The translations under genes and the position numbers were made by a program. Positions 1 to 9,300 of a stretch of 64,000 nucleotides of DNA are shown here, piece after piece; position 1 is the first letter of the stretch; each line of letters starts with the position of its first letter. The DNA comes from Solobacterium sp. (GTDB lineage Bacteria > Bacillota_I > Bacilli_A > Erysipelotrichales > Erysipelotrichaceae), in contig JAFWNG010000001.1 in assembly GCA_017510405.1 (NCBI GenBank), forward strand, positions 1-64,000. The letters run 5' to 3'. The notes below the pieces were generated by a model that did not search any database, was not told where the DNA came from, and was given only the letters and a program-made list of their open reading frames with translations.

Positions 1-222
1 AACGGTAATATAAAGATCGTATTTGCTACTTCTGCTTTCGGAATGGGAGTAGATATAAGTGATATTAGGGTCGTTGTAAATTATCTTATCTCTGAAACTG
101 TTGAGCAGTATTATCAGGAAGTTGGCCGTGGCGGTCGAGACGGGCAACCAGCATATGGGTATTTGCTATACACAAATCAATCTAAACGTGGTCGAATGAT
201 GTTGCTCAATAACTCCCAATGA
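1..222 (+). CDS. RecQ-like superfamily 2 helicase, C-terminal fragment
   Basis: Open from the window edge to TGA at 220-222. The 73 visible residues contain a RecQ-type motif V (ATSAFGMGVD) and motif VI (QEVGRGGRDG), so this is the end of the second RecA-like domain of a 3'-5' DNA helicase. The frame stops about 19 residues after motif VI. The zinc-binding, winged-helix and HRDC domains of housekeeping RecQ are therefore absent. It is either a short accessory RecQ-like helicase of the kind found in defence loci or a truncated copy. The start and any partner gene lie outside the window. No U-rich terminator follows on this strand; the next gene is convergent. Confidence 0.75.
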   Translation, partial: NGNIKIVFATSAFGMGVDISDIRVVVNYLISETVEQYYQEVGRGGRDGQPAYGYLLYTNQSKRGRMMLLNNSQ

Positions 223-238
223 CTAAATTGATTTTGGC

Positions 239-270
239 AAAAAACAGCGGGCGTCACCATGACGCCTGCT
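239..270 (-). terminator. Rho-independent terminator of the AraC-family gene
   Basis: On the minus strand a 10-bp stem (arms 260-269 and 247-256, one mismatch, 3-nt loop) is followed by a run of six U (239-244). The stop codon of the AraC gene lies inside the stem. There is no U tract in the opposite direction. Confidence 0.8.
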
Positions 271-1147
271 GCATGAAGTTCTTCCTGTATCTTCCCGGGG
301 GAACACCGTAGGTCTTCGTAAACATCCTGATAAAGTACGAGAGATTCTCGAATCCCGCTTTCACAGCCACAAGGCTGACGGGATCCTTCGTCTCCTTGAG
401 CATATAGGCGGATACCTGCAGGCGGTATTCATTCAGAAAGCTGATAAATGTCCTTCCGGTTTCCGCTTTGAACAGGCGCATGAAATGTGAGTCGCTGTAA
501 TCGGTCAGTGAGGCGACATCATGTATCGTGATCGGCTGTGAACTGTGTTCCTTGACATAACTGATCACTTTTTTGAGTGCTTCCGAATGATCCTTCTCAT
601 CTTTTTTTAAGTGATCTTTTTTATGTTTGAACAAAGCGCATAGAAACAGGAACAGGCTGCTTTTAACCCTGAGGGAATACCCTGGTACACGGTCTATGCA
701 TGCCTCGTCTGCCTGGTCAAGACAGGCAGATACTTCATCCCAGAAAGCAGTTCCGGGCCTGATTGGTCTTTCGAAGAGGAATCTGTTCTCCTTCATGGGA
801 ATGATCACACTGGATCTGCACCAGTCATTCTGTTCCGTGCTGTCGAGCAGGTCCAGGGAAAAGATGATGTTTTCATATTCCATTGGTCCTCCGGTGCTGC
901 CGTCGATGCTGTGGAGCTCGCCCGGCATGACGGGTATGATACATCCGGCGGATACTTCATAGGGCTTCATGCCTACGCTGACAGTGCCGTTTCCTTTCTT
1001 GATGTAGATGATCTCCATCTGTTCATGCCAGTGCATGGGGACGGAAGGGAAATCCAGCGGGATCGTGCAGAGATATGTATTGTAGGAGAATCCAGGCTGC
1101 TCATGGAGCTTCGTTTCGTGATATTGTATGTATTCTTCTATTTCCAT
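254..1147 (-). CDS. AraC-family transcriptional regulator (cupin sensor + double HTH)
   Basis: A 297-aa AraC/XylS-type regulator. The N-terminal half is a cupin-like sensor (the HWHEQMEIIYI strand is typical of sugar-responsive members). The last ~100 residues hold the two helix-turn-helix units (ITIHDVASLTDYSDSHFMRLF, shortened here, and the C-terminal PVSLVAVKAGFENLSYF region, then the GVPPGRYR end motif). The ATG at 1147 is preferred over one 36 nt upstream, because family members begin near here and the only good promoter would start transcription at this ATG. It is divergent from glgP across a palindrome, so it probably controls glgP and itself in response to a carbohydrate signal. That role is inferred from arrangement only; the ligand is unknown. 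Confidence 0.88.
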   Translation of the reverse strand: MEIEEYIQYHETKLHEQPGFSYNTYLCTIPLDFPSVPMHWHEQMEIIYIKKGNGTVSVGMKPYEVSAGCIIPVMPGELHSIDGSTGGPMEYENIIFSLDLLDSTEQNDWCRSSVIIPMKENRFLFERPIRPGTAFWDEVSACLDQADEACIDRVPGYSLRVKSSLFLFLCALFKHKKDHLKKDEKDHSEALKKVISYVKEHSSQPITIHDVASLTDYSDSHFMRLFKAETGRTFISFLNEYRLQVSAYMLKETKDPVSLVAVKAGFENLSYFIRMFTKTYGVPPGRYRKNFMQQASW

Positions 1148-1153
1148 GATAGT

Positions 1154-1183
1154 ATTATACAATTTTATGCGGATATTATGCAA
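1154..1183 (-). promoter_or_regulatory. Promoter of the AraC gene, apparently leaderless
   Basis: Minus-strand -35 TTGCAT (1183-1178), 18-bp spacer, perfect -10 TATAAT (1159-1154). A start site about 7 nt downstream falls at 1147, the first base of the preferred ATG, and no Shine-Dalgarno precedes that ATG. The -35 overlaps the palindrome at 1179-1202. Confidence 0.6.
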
Positions 1184-1202
1184 GAAATCACTATTTCCTG
1201 CA
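1179..1202. promoter_or_regulatory. Palindromic operator candidate between araC-like gene and glgP
   Basis: Two 10-bp arms (TGCAAGAAAT at 1179-1188 and ATTTCCTGCA at 1193-1202; 9 of 10 complementary) separated by CACT. The palindrome covers the -35 of the AraC promoter and the expected -35 position of glgP. A second small inverted repeat, CAACT/AGTTG (1201-1205, 1213-1217), brackets the glgP -10. Confidence 0.5.
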
Positions 1203-1204
1203 AC

Positions 1205-1210
1205 TATAAT
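1205..1210 (+). promoter_or_regulatory. -10 element of the glgP promoter
   Basis: TATAAT at 1205-1210 lies 27 nt before the glgP ATG. The position 17 bp upstream (1182-1187, AAGAAA) is a very poor -35 and is covered by the palindrome. This is the usual picture of an activator-dependent promoter. A strong Shine-Dalgarno (AAGGAGG) follows near 1223. Confidence 0.5.
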
Positions 1211-1237
1211 GCAGTTGTGAAGTAAGGAGGTAGGAAT

Positions 1238-3511
1238 ATGCTGCCAAAAAACATAGCAGATTACACGAATAAGCGCATAGAAGAGTGCACGGATCTGGAA
1301 CTGTTCAATGCAGTGCTGAACATGAGTGCCGACCTGATCAAAGAAAACGGGTACAACGAAGGGAAGAAGAAGCTTTACTACATTTCAGCGGAATTCCTGA
1401 TTGGTAAGCTCCTGAGCAACAACCTGATCAATCTCGGCGTCTATGACGACGTCAGGGGACAGCTTGAAGATGCCGGCAGGAACATTACCGAACTTGAAGA
1501 GTTCGAGAATGAGCCTTCGCTCGGAAACGGCGGCCTCGGCAGACTGGCTGCGTGCTTCCTTGATTCACTTGCTGCGCTCGGCCTCCCTGCAGACGGGATC
1601 GGTCTAGCGTATCACTGCGGACTGTTCAGGCAGACGTTCACTGACGCGAAGCAGTACGAGATCCCCGACCACTGGCTGAAGTGGGGTACTGAAAGCTGGA
1701 TGAAGAGAACGGACACACACTACGACGTCTGCTACAAAGGCATGAAGCTGCGCAGCACGATGTATGAGATCGCCGTTACCGGATATAACGGCAAATGCGG
1801 CAGACTCAGGCTGTTTGATACCGACAGCATCGACGAAAGGCTGATCTCTGATTCCATCCATTTCGACAAGAAGAAGATCGCGAAGAATCTGACGCTGTTC
1901 CTCTATCCTGATGACAGTGATGAGGAAGGCAGGATCCTGCGCATTTATCAGGAATACTTCATGGTATCCAACGCAGCACAGCTGATGATCGACGAATGCA
2001 CCGCAAAGGGATCCGACCTGCATGATCTCGCGGATTACGCTGCAGTACAGATCAACGACACACATCCGACACTTGTCATCCCGGAACTGATCCGCATCCT
2101 GACGGAAAAAGGCATTTCTTTTGAGGAAGCGGTAACGATCGTCAGGGATATGTGCGGATACACGAACCATACGATCCTGGCGGAAGCGCTCGAAACATGG
2201 CCGAAGAACTATCTTGATGAGACAGTGCCGCAGCTGAGCGAGATCATCTGCCGGCTGGACGCGATGGTCAAGGAACAGTACAGCGAACCGTTCGTCCATA
2301 TCATTGATGAGCAGAACAGGGTCCATATGGCTAATATCGATATTCATTTCTCCCATTCTGTCAATGGTGTTGCCCGTCTCCATACGGACATCCTGAAGAA
2401 CTCGGAACTGAAGCCTTTCTATGATATCTATCCTGAAAAGTTCAACAACAAGACGAACGGCATCACATTCAGGCGCTGGCTCGTCATGTGCAACAGGGAG
2501 CTGAGGGAACTGATCTCATCCAGGATCGGCACAGACTGGATCAGGAACGCGGATGAACTGGAGAGACTGCTTTCATACAGCAGTAACACGGAATTCCTCA
2601 GCCAGGTCCTTGACGCCAAACAGTCAAGGAAGAGCAGCTTCAGCGAGTATCTGAGGAAGGAAAGAGGCATTGAAGTCAGTCCCGATTCCATCTTCGACGT
2701 ACAGGTCAAGCGTCTCCATGAATACAAGAGACAGCAGCTGAACCTGCTCTGTGCGATAGACATGTACTACCGGATCAAAGCCGGCAATAAACCGGAAAGA
2801 CCCGTGACGGTATTCTTCGGTGCGAAGGCAGCTCCCGCCTATACGACAGCCAAGGATATCATCCACGCGATCATCTGCTTCAGCAGGATCATTGAGAAGG
2901 ATCCGGAAGTCTCTCCTTACCTGAAAGTCGTCATGCTGGAGAACTACAATGTGTCACTGGCGGAAAAGCTGATCCCGGCAGCGGATATCTCCGAACAGAT
3001 CTCCCTGGCATCCAAAGAGGCATCCGGCACATCCAACATGAAGTTCATGCTGAACGGCGCAGTCACCCTCGGAACGATGGACGGCGCCAACGTCGAGATC
3101 GCCGAACTGGTCGGACCTGAGAACATCTATACGTTCGGTCAGTCCTCTGATGAGGTCATCGGCCTCTACAAAAAGGGAACCTATAACGCGTACACCTATT
3201 ACCAGGCTGACGCAAACCTGAAGCGTTCCGTTGACTTCCTGATCTCTGAAGAAATGCGCACAGAAGGTGACGAAATATCGCTGAACAGGCTTTACGATGA
3301 GCTCGTCCATAAGGACTGGTTCATGACTTTCCCTGATTTCCGTGAATACTGCACAGTCAAGAACAAGGTGCTGAAGGATTATGAGGACAGGGCTTCCTGG
3401 GCAGGGAAGATGCTGGTCAATATTTCGAAGGCAGGTTTTTTCTCAAGTGACCGTACGATCAGGCAGTACAATGATGAGATCTGGCATCTGGAAGAATCAG
3501 AACAGAAATGA
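1238..3511 (+). CDS. glgP: Glycogen/maltodextrin phosphorylase
   Basis: A 757-aa GT35 phosphorylase that releases glucose-1-phosphate from alpha-1,4-glucans in the cytoplasm using pyridoxal phosphate. Clear signatures are NEPSLGNGGLGRLAACFLDS near the N-terminus, the KRLHEYKRQ motif in the C-terminal lobe, and the cofactor segment EASGTSNMKFMLNG, whose lysine is residue 602. Length is slightly short of the ~800-aa norm but all catalytic blocks are present. The start follows AAGGAGG with good spacing. No other glycogen genes are adjacent. It overlaps the next gene by 4 nt (ATGA). Expression is probably governed by the divergent AraC-type regulator. Confidence 0.96.
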   Translation: MLPKNIADYTNKRIEECTDLELFNAVLNMSADLIKENGYNEGKKKLYYISAEFLIGKLLSNNLINLGVYDDVRGQLEDAGRNITELEEFENEPSLGNGGLGRLAACFLDSLAALGLPADGIGLAYHCGLFRQTFTDAKQYEIPDHWLKWGTESWMKRTDTHYDVCYKGMKLRSTMYEIAVTGYNGKCGRLRLFDTDSIDERLISDSIHFDKKKIAKNLTLFLYPDDSDEEGRILRIYQEYFMVSNAAQLMIDECTAKGSDLHDLADYAAVQINDTHPTLVIPELIRILTEKGISFEEAVTIVRDMCGYTNHTILAEALETWPKNYLDETVPQLSEIICRLDAMVKEQYSEPFVHIIDEQNRVHMANIDIHFSHSVNGVARLHTDILKNSELKPFYDIYPEKFNNKTNGITFRRWLVMCNRELRELISSRIGTDWIRNADELERLLSYSSNTEFLSQVLDAKQSRKSSFSEYLRKERGIEVSPDSIFDVQVKRLHEYKRQQLNLLCAIDMYYRIKAGNKPERPVTVFFGAKAAPAYTTAKDIIHAIICFSRIIEKDPEVSPYLKVVMLENYNVSLAEKLIPAADISEQISLASKEASGTSNMKFMLNGAVTLGTMDGANVEIAELVGPENIYTFGQSSDEVIGLYKKGTYNAYTYYQADANLKRSVDFLISEEMRTEGDEISLNRLYDELVHKDWFMTFPDFREYCTVKNKVLKDYEDRASWAGKMLVNISKAGFFSSDRTIRQYNDEIWHLEESEQK

Positions 3512-4059
3512 TCATTCCTGCGGAGACGATAAAACTGAAAGACATGAAGGAATACCTGCTGCGCTCCACGGAAGAATCCGATGCCGAACAGCTTGCCTCC
3601 TTTATCTATGAGCTGCATACGGAATGTCCGTATATGGTCAATACCCTGGATGAGATCGAAACGGACCCAGCACCGTACGAAGCCATACTCAGAAGCTTCA
3701 GGGAATCTGATCATGGATTCCACATCACCGTGTATGACGGTGAGAAGCTGATCGCAGCCGCCGGTGTGGAACCTGTCGGATTTGAGAGAAAGGTCATGCA
3801 CAGGTGCACGATCGGTATAGCTATCAATAAGTCGTACAGGAATAAGGGCCTGGGCACACAGATGACCGCGTTGTGTATGGATCTTGCAGGTGCTCTTGGA
3901 TATAACGTCATGGAGATGGGCGTCAATTCAAAGAATACGCTTGCGCTTTCCGTCCTGAACAGAACCGGCTGCAGGAACCTGGGCTATATTCCCAGGGCAT
4001 TCAGACAGGATGACGGGTACGATGATGAAGTATACCTGTGGAAGGATCTGACCGAATAA
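3508..4059 (+). CDS. GNAT-family N-acetyltransferase
   Basis: A 183-aa Gcn5-related acetyltransferase. The acetyl-CoA pyrophosphate loop is visible as YRNKGLG around residues 110-116, followed by the helix LCMDLAGALGY and the C-terminal NTLALSVLNRTGC strand-helix typical of RimJ/RimL-like members. The acceptor is not predictable from sequence. Its ATG overlaps the glgP stop (ATGA), implying translational coupling and a glgP-GNAT two-gene operon closed by the terminator at 4092. Confidence 0.85.
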   Translation: MIIPAETIKLKDMKEYLLRSTEESDAEQLASFIYELHTECPYMVNTLDEIETDPAPYEAILRSFRESDHGFHITVYDGEKLIAAAGVEPVGFERKVMHRCTIGIAINKSYRNKGLGTQMTALCMDLAGALGYNVMEMGVNSKNTLALSVLNRTGCRNLGYIPRAFRQDDGYDDEVYLWKDLTE

Positions 4060-4091
4060 TAAGCGAAACTCCTGCATATTGTCATACAGTG

Positions 4092-4120
4092 AAGCCCCGT
4101 GATCTGTACGGGGCTTTGTT
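4092..4120 (+). terminator. Rho-independent terminator after glgP-GNAT
   Basis: Perfect 9-bp stem AAGCCCCGT (4092-4100) / ACGGGGCTT (4108-4116), 7-nt loop, followed by TTGTTGTT. It ends the plus-strand operon; the accessory region starts somewhere after it. Confidence 0.85.
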
Positions 4121-4165
4121 GTTAACAGGCTTTCTTTGTAAATTTAGTGATTATCATAGTTGTAA

Positions 4166-4216
4166 TAACGAAAAAAGAAGAGGGACCAAAACCGTTTGTG
4201 TCGGCTCAGGACCCTC
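4166..4216 (-). terminator. Terminator of the GAF/BTAD regulator gene
   Basis: Minus-strand imperfect 15-bp stem (4202-4216 with 4180-4194, including G-U pairs) with a 7-nt loop, followed by UUCUUUUUU. It begins about 36 nt past the stop codon at 4253. Confidence 0.7.
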
Positions 4217-4252
4217 ATATCTCTATCAGTAATAACTTATTCAATTTGTGTC

Positions 4253-5614
4253 TCATGGCTTTCTGAACCCGTTCAGCTGCTCTACCAGCAAATCATAATA
4301 CTCTTCATCCAACGTGTTTTTGGCTGTCTCCAGTGCTTTCTTGGCGAGCTCCACCATATCACGCTTACGAAGAGATATGATCATCCAGTAGTAAAGCTTT
4401 TCCTCTTCCGGTGCTGCCTTGAGTGCCTGTACGACATATTCATGGATCCGGGAGTAATCTTTCTGATCATAGAGAAGTTCACAGAGCTTATAGATAGCAG
4501 CCAGATATCTCTCCAGGTATTGCATACTGACTGGACGAAGCCATTCCTCTGTTTCAGCTTCAGGGAAAACATTGCCCTTATAAAGCTTTACAGCCTGCCG
4601 GATCAGGAATGCCTTCCTAATAGGGTCTGTCGCGACTTTGGACTGCGCAATAAGGTTATCGAACATCTGTAGATCCGTTCGGATGTTCAGATCTTTGCTA
4701 AAAAAGTAGCCGTTTGGACCAGTCTCTATGAGTGAGCTTGTGAAGGTTGAGCCAAAATCCTTTCGGAAATGGTATATCTGATTCTTCACACGATTCGCAA
4801 GAGTACCGGGATAATCATCAGGATACAGATCGCGTTCGATCTTGTAAGTCGGAAGACCATGTTCCGGATCAAGAGCCATCATGGCAATGATAGATGCGAT
4901 CGCCCTTCCGGATATATCCTTGGGCTGGATCGTTCCAATAGAAGTGGCGATTGTTAATCCCCCGAACAGGGAAATGATAACATCGTTCTTTTCCCGAATA
5001 TCTTCAGAAGTGAACTGATGCTCCGTCGCCAGCATCAAACGGATATCATGTGTTTCTGCCGCAACGATATAGGAAGTCATCACAAGCGGAAGAGTCTGCT
5101 GCATATATCGCTTCGGATTGCGGACTACCAGAAAGCCGGTGGATCCTTTGTAATATGGTGCACCAATAACTGAATGCACATCCAGCCGCTGATAGTTTGC
5201 ATACTCTTCCGGATAGATGTCCCTGATTGCTTCTGCGTCTTCAATAACCACAAGTTCTTTTTTCTTCAGTGCATTCTTCCAGCGGGAGAATTTCTGAGGA
5301 ATTTCAAATTCGTTAAACAATGTCCTGGCCAGAAATCCTTCCCGAGCATCTTCCCACCAGACCGGTGTAAAGATATCGAGATCAAGGTCTGCATTCAGTG
5401 CGCCGCACCAGTCGGCATCATAGAAGACAATCAGCATATGAAAGCAGCGCTGCAATACCTTTTCTGGCGGTCCATCTTCCAGAAGGATATTCTTCACTGT
5501 CTCCAATGCAATGTCAGCATCCTTCATATACTGCATAAACTCATCAGTGTTATGAAATCGAGATGATTGCTGCTGTAGGTCTCTGAGTAATGCTAAGCCT
5601 AGATTTTCGTCCAT
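4253..5614 (-). CDS. SARP-like regulator: GAF-type sensor, winged helix and BTAD
   Basis: A 453-aa protein. Residues ~15-200 look like a GAF-type input domain (hydrophobic strands around VIGAPYYKGSTGFLVVRNP). Residues ~215-300 resemble an OmpR/SARP winged helix (ASIIAMMALDPEHGLPTYKIERD, shortened; then TLANRVKNQIYHFRKDFG). The C-terminal third is all-helical like the bacterial transcriptional activator domain (TPR-like, YKLCELLYDQKDYSRIHEYV). The ATG at 5614 has a strong GGGGGAGG upstream; an ATG 27 nt earlier overlaps that ribosome site and is not used. Likely a cytoplasmic signal-responsive activator. The target is unknown; the coordinated promoters at 28.0 and 29.9 kb are possible targets but nothing links them directly. 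Confidence 0.7.
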   Translation of the reverse strand: MDENLGLALLRDLQQQSSRFHNTDEFMQYMKDADIALETVKNILLEDGPPEKVLQRCFHMLIVFYDADWCGALNADLDLDIFTPVWWEDAREGFLARTLFNEFEIPQKFSRWKNALKKKELVVIEDAEAIRDIYPEEYANYQRLDVHSVIGAPYYKGSTGFLVVRNPKRYMQQTLPLVMTSYIVAAETHDIRLMLATEHQFTSEDIREKNDVIISLFGGLTIATSIGTIQPKDISGRAIASIIAMMALDPEHGLPTYKIERDLYPDDYPGTLANRVKNQIYHFRKDFGSTFTSSLIETGPNGYFFSKDLNIRTDLQMFDNLIAQSKVATDPIRKAFLIRQAVKLYKGNVFPEAETEEWLRPVSMQYLERYLAAIYKLCELLYDQKDYSRIHEYVVQALKAAPEEEKLYYWMIISLRKRDMVELAKKALETAKNTLDEEYYDLLVEQLNGFRKP

Positions 5615-5649
5615 GACATTCACCTCCCCCTCATTTTTCATGGATAAAA

Positions 5650-5694
5650 CTTAAAAAGCGCATGGCTACACTATTTATGTGACGGCCTTGCGCT
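5650..5694 (-). terminator. Terminator or attenuator between the Xre gene and the GAF/BTAD gene
   Basis: Minus-strand stem AGCGCAAGGC (5694-5685) / GCCATGCGCT (5666-5657), 9 of 10 paired, followed by UUUUUAAG. It lies between the Xre gene stop (5760) and the next ATG (5614), so it may end the Xre transcript or attenuate read-through. Confidence 0.6.
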
Positions 5695-5759
5695 CTTAGT
5701 TATTTTTCATATCCGGCCGCCATATAATGGGTCAGCCGTATGGGGAAATAGAAATGGAA

Positions 5760-6095
5760 TTATCTCTTAGCCTGCTGCTCAAGAGTGGAAACGAGGTTCT
5801 CAACCAATTCCCGCTGTTCTGTATTCAGATTTTTGATCCTGACAAATAGGTTATCAGATGTTTCAACCTCGATTCCTCTGAAGATGTAATCCATGGTGTA
5901 TTGAGGAAATGCATCACAGATGTTGGCAGCGAGTTCTGGTGATAAGTGCCTGGCTGATGATTCAACATTACTGATGTGCCTGTCACCAACGCCAACGATT
6001 TCTCCGAACTCTCCAGGTTTCAGATGCGCCGCCTTTCTTATTTCGCGCACACGGAGACCGATCTGTATAAAATCAAGATTCGATTTTACATGCAT
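5760..6095 (-). CDS. Xre-family HTH transcriptional regulator
   Basis: A 111-aa single-domain regulator. Residues ~12-70 form a Cro/C1 helix-turn-helix (RVREIRKAAHLKPGEFGEIVG, shortened, then DRHISNVESSARHLSPELA). The tail (EQRELVENLVSTLEQQAKR) is helical and may dimerise. An AACTGGAGGTGATC ribosome site precedes the ATG. The promoter region carries three direct repeats overlapping its -10 and -35, so negative autoregulation is likely. It sits downstream of the STAND NTPase gene and may be an element maintenance or defence-control repressor. Confidence 0.85.
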   Translation of the reverse strand: MHVKSNLDFIQIGLRVREIRKAAHLKPGEFGEIVGVGDRHISNVESSARHLSPELAANICDAFPQYTMDYIFRGIEVETSDNLFVRIKNLNTEQRELVENLVSTLEQQAKR

Positions 6096-6122
6096 GATCG
6101 ATCACCTCCAGTTCTTGTACTT

Positions 6123-6198
6123 CTATTTGTAGTATAGAAAACACGCCTATTTGAAGTAATGACCGTCATGGTGCGAAAATATACGCCTACTTGAAGTG
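6123..6198 (-). promoter_or_regulatory. Promoter with three direct operator repeats for the Xre gene
   Basis: Minus-strand -35 TTACTT (6159-6154), 17-bp spacer, -10 TATACT (6136-6131). Three copies of a 12-bp repeat lie at 6123-6134 (CTATTTGTAGTA), 6147-6158 (CTATTTGAAGTA) and 6187-6198 (CTACTTGAAGTG). The outer two share a longer ACGCCTAYTTGAAGT form. Two copies cover the -10 and -35, the layout of an autorepressed promoter. Confidence 0.6.
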
Positions 6199-6210
6199 CA
6201 GCTCTCCATA

Positions 6211-6240
6211 CGAAAAGAAAAGCCCGGAGCGCAGGCTTTC
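6211..6240 (-). terminator. Weak terminator downstream of the STAND NTPase gene
   Basis: Minus-strand 6-bp stem (6239-6234 with 6224-6219), 9-nt loop, followed by UCUUUUC. It lies about 100 nt past the stop at 6341. The rest of 6241-6340 shows no gene. Confidence 0.45.
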
Positions 6241-6340
6241 TGCCATGTCGCTTCGAGCTTTGAAACGCTTTTCTTTTGGGAGATCTGAGTCTTAAAAAAT
6301 TTTGCTCCTCATCATTTTAAACCTCCAATTTCTAATACAT

Positions 6341-9300
6341 TTAACAAATGCTGTCTTCCGGTTCTAATGGAATACATGTATCAGGATGCTCATCTTCCGC
6401 CGTACTATAAGCTTTTATAAGTGCCATTAATTCACTGCGTTCTTCAGTGTGTTTGTCGTTCAATATACTGATATTCCAGTCTTCGTGATCAGGTTCTCTC
6501 AATTGCTTCCAAACAATATCGTTATTGTCATTTTCCCATACAATATATGTGTGATCAGCCTGTCGCCTCATTTCCGGATGCATTTCAATATATTTGTAAG
6601 TTGCCCTGCGGATTATTCTAAATAGCCAAAACATTTTGTATCCACTGCTATTCAATGCATTTCTAAGCACTTCTTCATCTACAAGGAGGCTATCTTGATG
6701 TGTTTTCCATGGATTGCCAGATTCTTCGAAATGCGCAACTTCTTTACCATGCATATCTTTATAATAATAGCCATCACCGTATGTAATGCCGGTTACTTCC
6801 CGCATCTTTTTCGAAGGGATAATAAACTCCTTCTCCCCAGGATCACCAGTAAAAGAACCTACACAACGTGTTAATGCCTTAAAAGCAGTCACAAGAGTTG
6901 TACCATCCGATACTATGATGGAGTCATAACAATCTTTTTTGCTTGGAATACCACAGATTTCTATTGGAGTGCAATATAAATACGAATCAACCCCTGAATG
7001 AAATGACTCTGCATTTATCAGCTCTGATGCACAAATATCTCTGTCTTTATCAACGTTTTCAATGAATGCCAGAAGTTCCATCTCTTTAACCATGCCGCTA
7101 GATACGTATACAGCTTCTGATATCCCATCTTCTTCGTTTTCAATTCGTGTGGCTGAATATAATAAAGTGTTACTGTCATTATCCCTGATCCATTCTTGAA
7201 AATTCGGCAAAGGACCATATTGCATCCATTTTTCAATGGAATCGACACTTCCACTCTTATCACTTATCGTTGCAAGCTTGCTCGTATGTCTCCACGCACC
7301 TAAAGAATCGATATGTTCTTTTACCATTAGACTCTCAAGAGGAATTTCATAACCATCTAGCTTTCCATAATCATCAATCATCTGAAATCCAGCCTCGGAG
7401 TCGTAATATGGGATATGATCAGCATAGAAAGCAAGAATAGCATTTCTGGCACACCAAACATATTTTTCAGCAACTGACATTACAGTTGACTGTGATCCAT
7501 GGTCAGCCTGATAATACGTTCTTCTAATATAGCTATCCACTCCATCATATGTAGGTTTATTTACAAACTCCTGTTCAGTCCAACCATTATTCAAAAGAAA
7601 TTGATACGCTGTTGAAATGATTAGGCCGTCGGAACCAAGATCTATAAGTCCATACCTTTCTTTATAACGATTTATCATCTCCGTCGTTTCAGTAGGCAAA
7701 CTTTTTGTCTTCCAGTTTTTTTCCAGAAATCCTCCGTTTATGTGATCACAAAGAACATACCGTGCTAAATCATAGTTTATTTCACTATATCCCGACATGC
7801 GGTTAGCAGAGGATGCCTCGACAGCAATAGGCAATAAATCTATATCATACTGATACGGTAGCTTAACTCTTTCAAAACCAGAGAGCAGAATATCGTGTTT
7901 TTCTGCAATCTCAACAATGCTTTTAGCGTAATACCTAACGGACGCATCACAGTATTTTTTTAGGCCATCAGGAGAAAAAACATTATTCAAAATCCATTGA
8001 CCTGTGTTTTGTAAATATTCATCTGAAACCGCGGAATTCAGAGCAATTCCTAAAGCAATTGAAAACAGATCCGAAACCATTTGAGGATCATTAACATCCG
8101 AGCAAATTCTTAACAGTTCAAAAAATCGAACATCATTATTAAGACCCCACCTTGATAATGCGATTCTACATTCATTCCTTATTTCGTTTTCTACTGATGT
8201 TAAGCGCCATGCATAGACTAAAGGTAATCCATTATATGGATCCTTATCTTTGAGTTGGTAAGTATCTAAGTTTACCGCTTCGTTGCTATACCAAGACTTG
8301 TCATATGCGTCTCTTAAATAGGAAGGTATTGACCACCAAATATCACGAGTAGCTGCGTTGGGAAATCCTCGAAGATATTTGTCTAATAGCATCGGTCCTA
8401 ACGGATGATTATTCATGCGTGAAACCGGTAGGATAAGTTGATTAACCACCAAATGTAATTCCAATGGACTAAAACTCATAAGTTTTAAAACTCGATCACT
8501 AAATTTGACCGCAACCATTGGGGTGACCCTCGTCAAAGCAAAACACTCAAGATCAAATAAAACCGGATTATCCAAAGATACCTTAAAGGAGGGATATTCA
8601 AACACAAACTTTCCCTCTTTTTCCAGCAACAATACGGACAGCATTTCAAGAGTGCCAGTCGAATACTGTCCATTTACCTCTTTGCCAGCGATTAGATTAT
8701 TACAAAGATTTGCGGCTAGTAAGTAATCTGCGGCAGGTTGAGATCCCCATTTATAAATCTCTTCAGATGGCTTAAGGATATCGTCAGTTTGGCGTATTAC
8801 TTTGTATATCATACCGTGTTCTGCCAAAAAGCTTAGTATTACAACTATATTCTCAAGAGCAATATTCTCGAACAATGTCGTTATATCTTCCAATGTTAAT
8901 TCGGACCGGCATTTAAAAGCAGAAGATAATGCGGCAGCACTCTGATGAATAATGTTAGTAGGGAGTGGCAGATGATGACGCTCTGTAAATTCCTTTTCCA
9001 TTAACGCCAGTTTATTTTTATACAGTTCTGTTATGATAACCGAATTACGTTGTAATTCATCAATCTTTTTTCCTCTGTATATCTCACAGAACAACCGCAA
9101 AGAAATCGGGGATACAAGGGAATCTCTAATCCATTCATTCCCATTAATATCAATATTGTAAAAATCAATATAAGTATCAAACAAATCATCAACTGTAGCA
9201 TCGCCAGACGATGGAATATACTCTATTGAAGTATAATAAGGTTTTTTATAATACTCAGGCAAAACATATGGACGTGCCGAAAACACAAATTTAATTCGTG

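Noticed and set aside
4155-4157. ATG at 4157 (minus) as the start codon supplied to the five-HTH gene in the circular form
   Set aside because: No ribosome site and the left end is unknown, so the join cannot be drawn.
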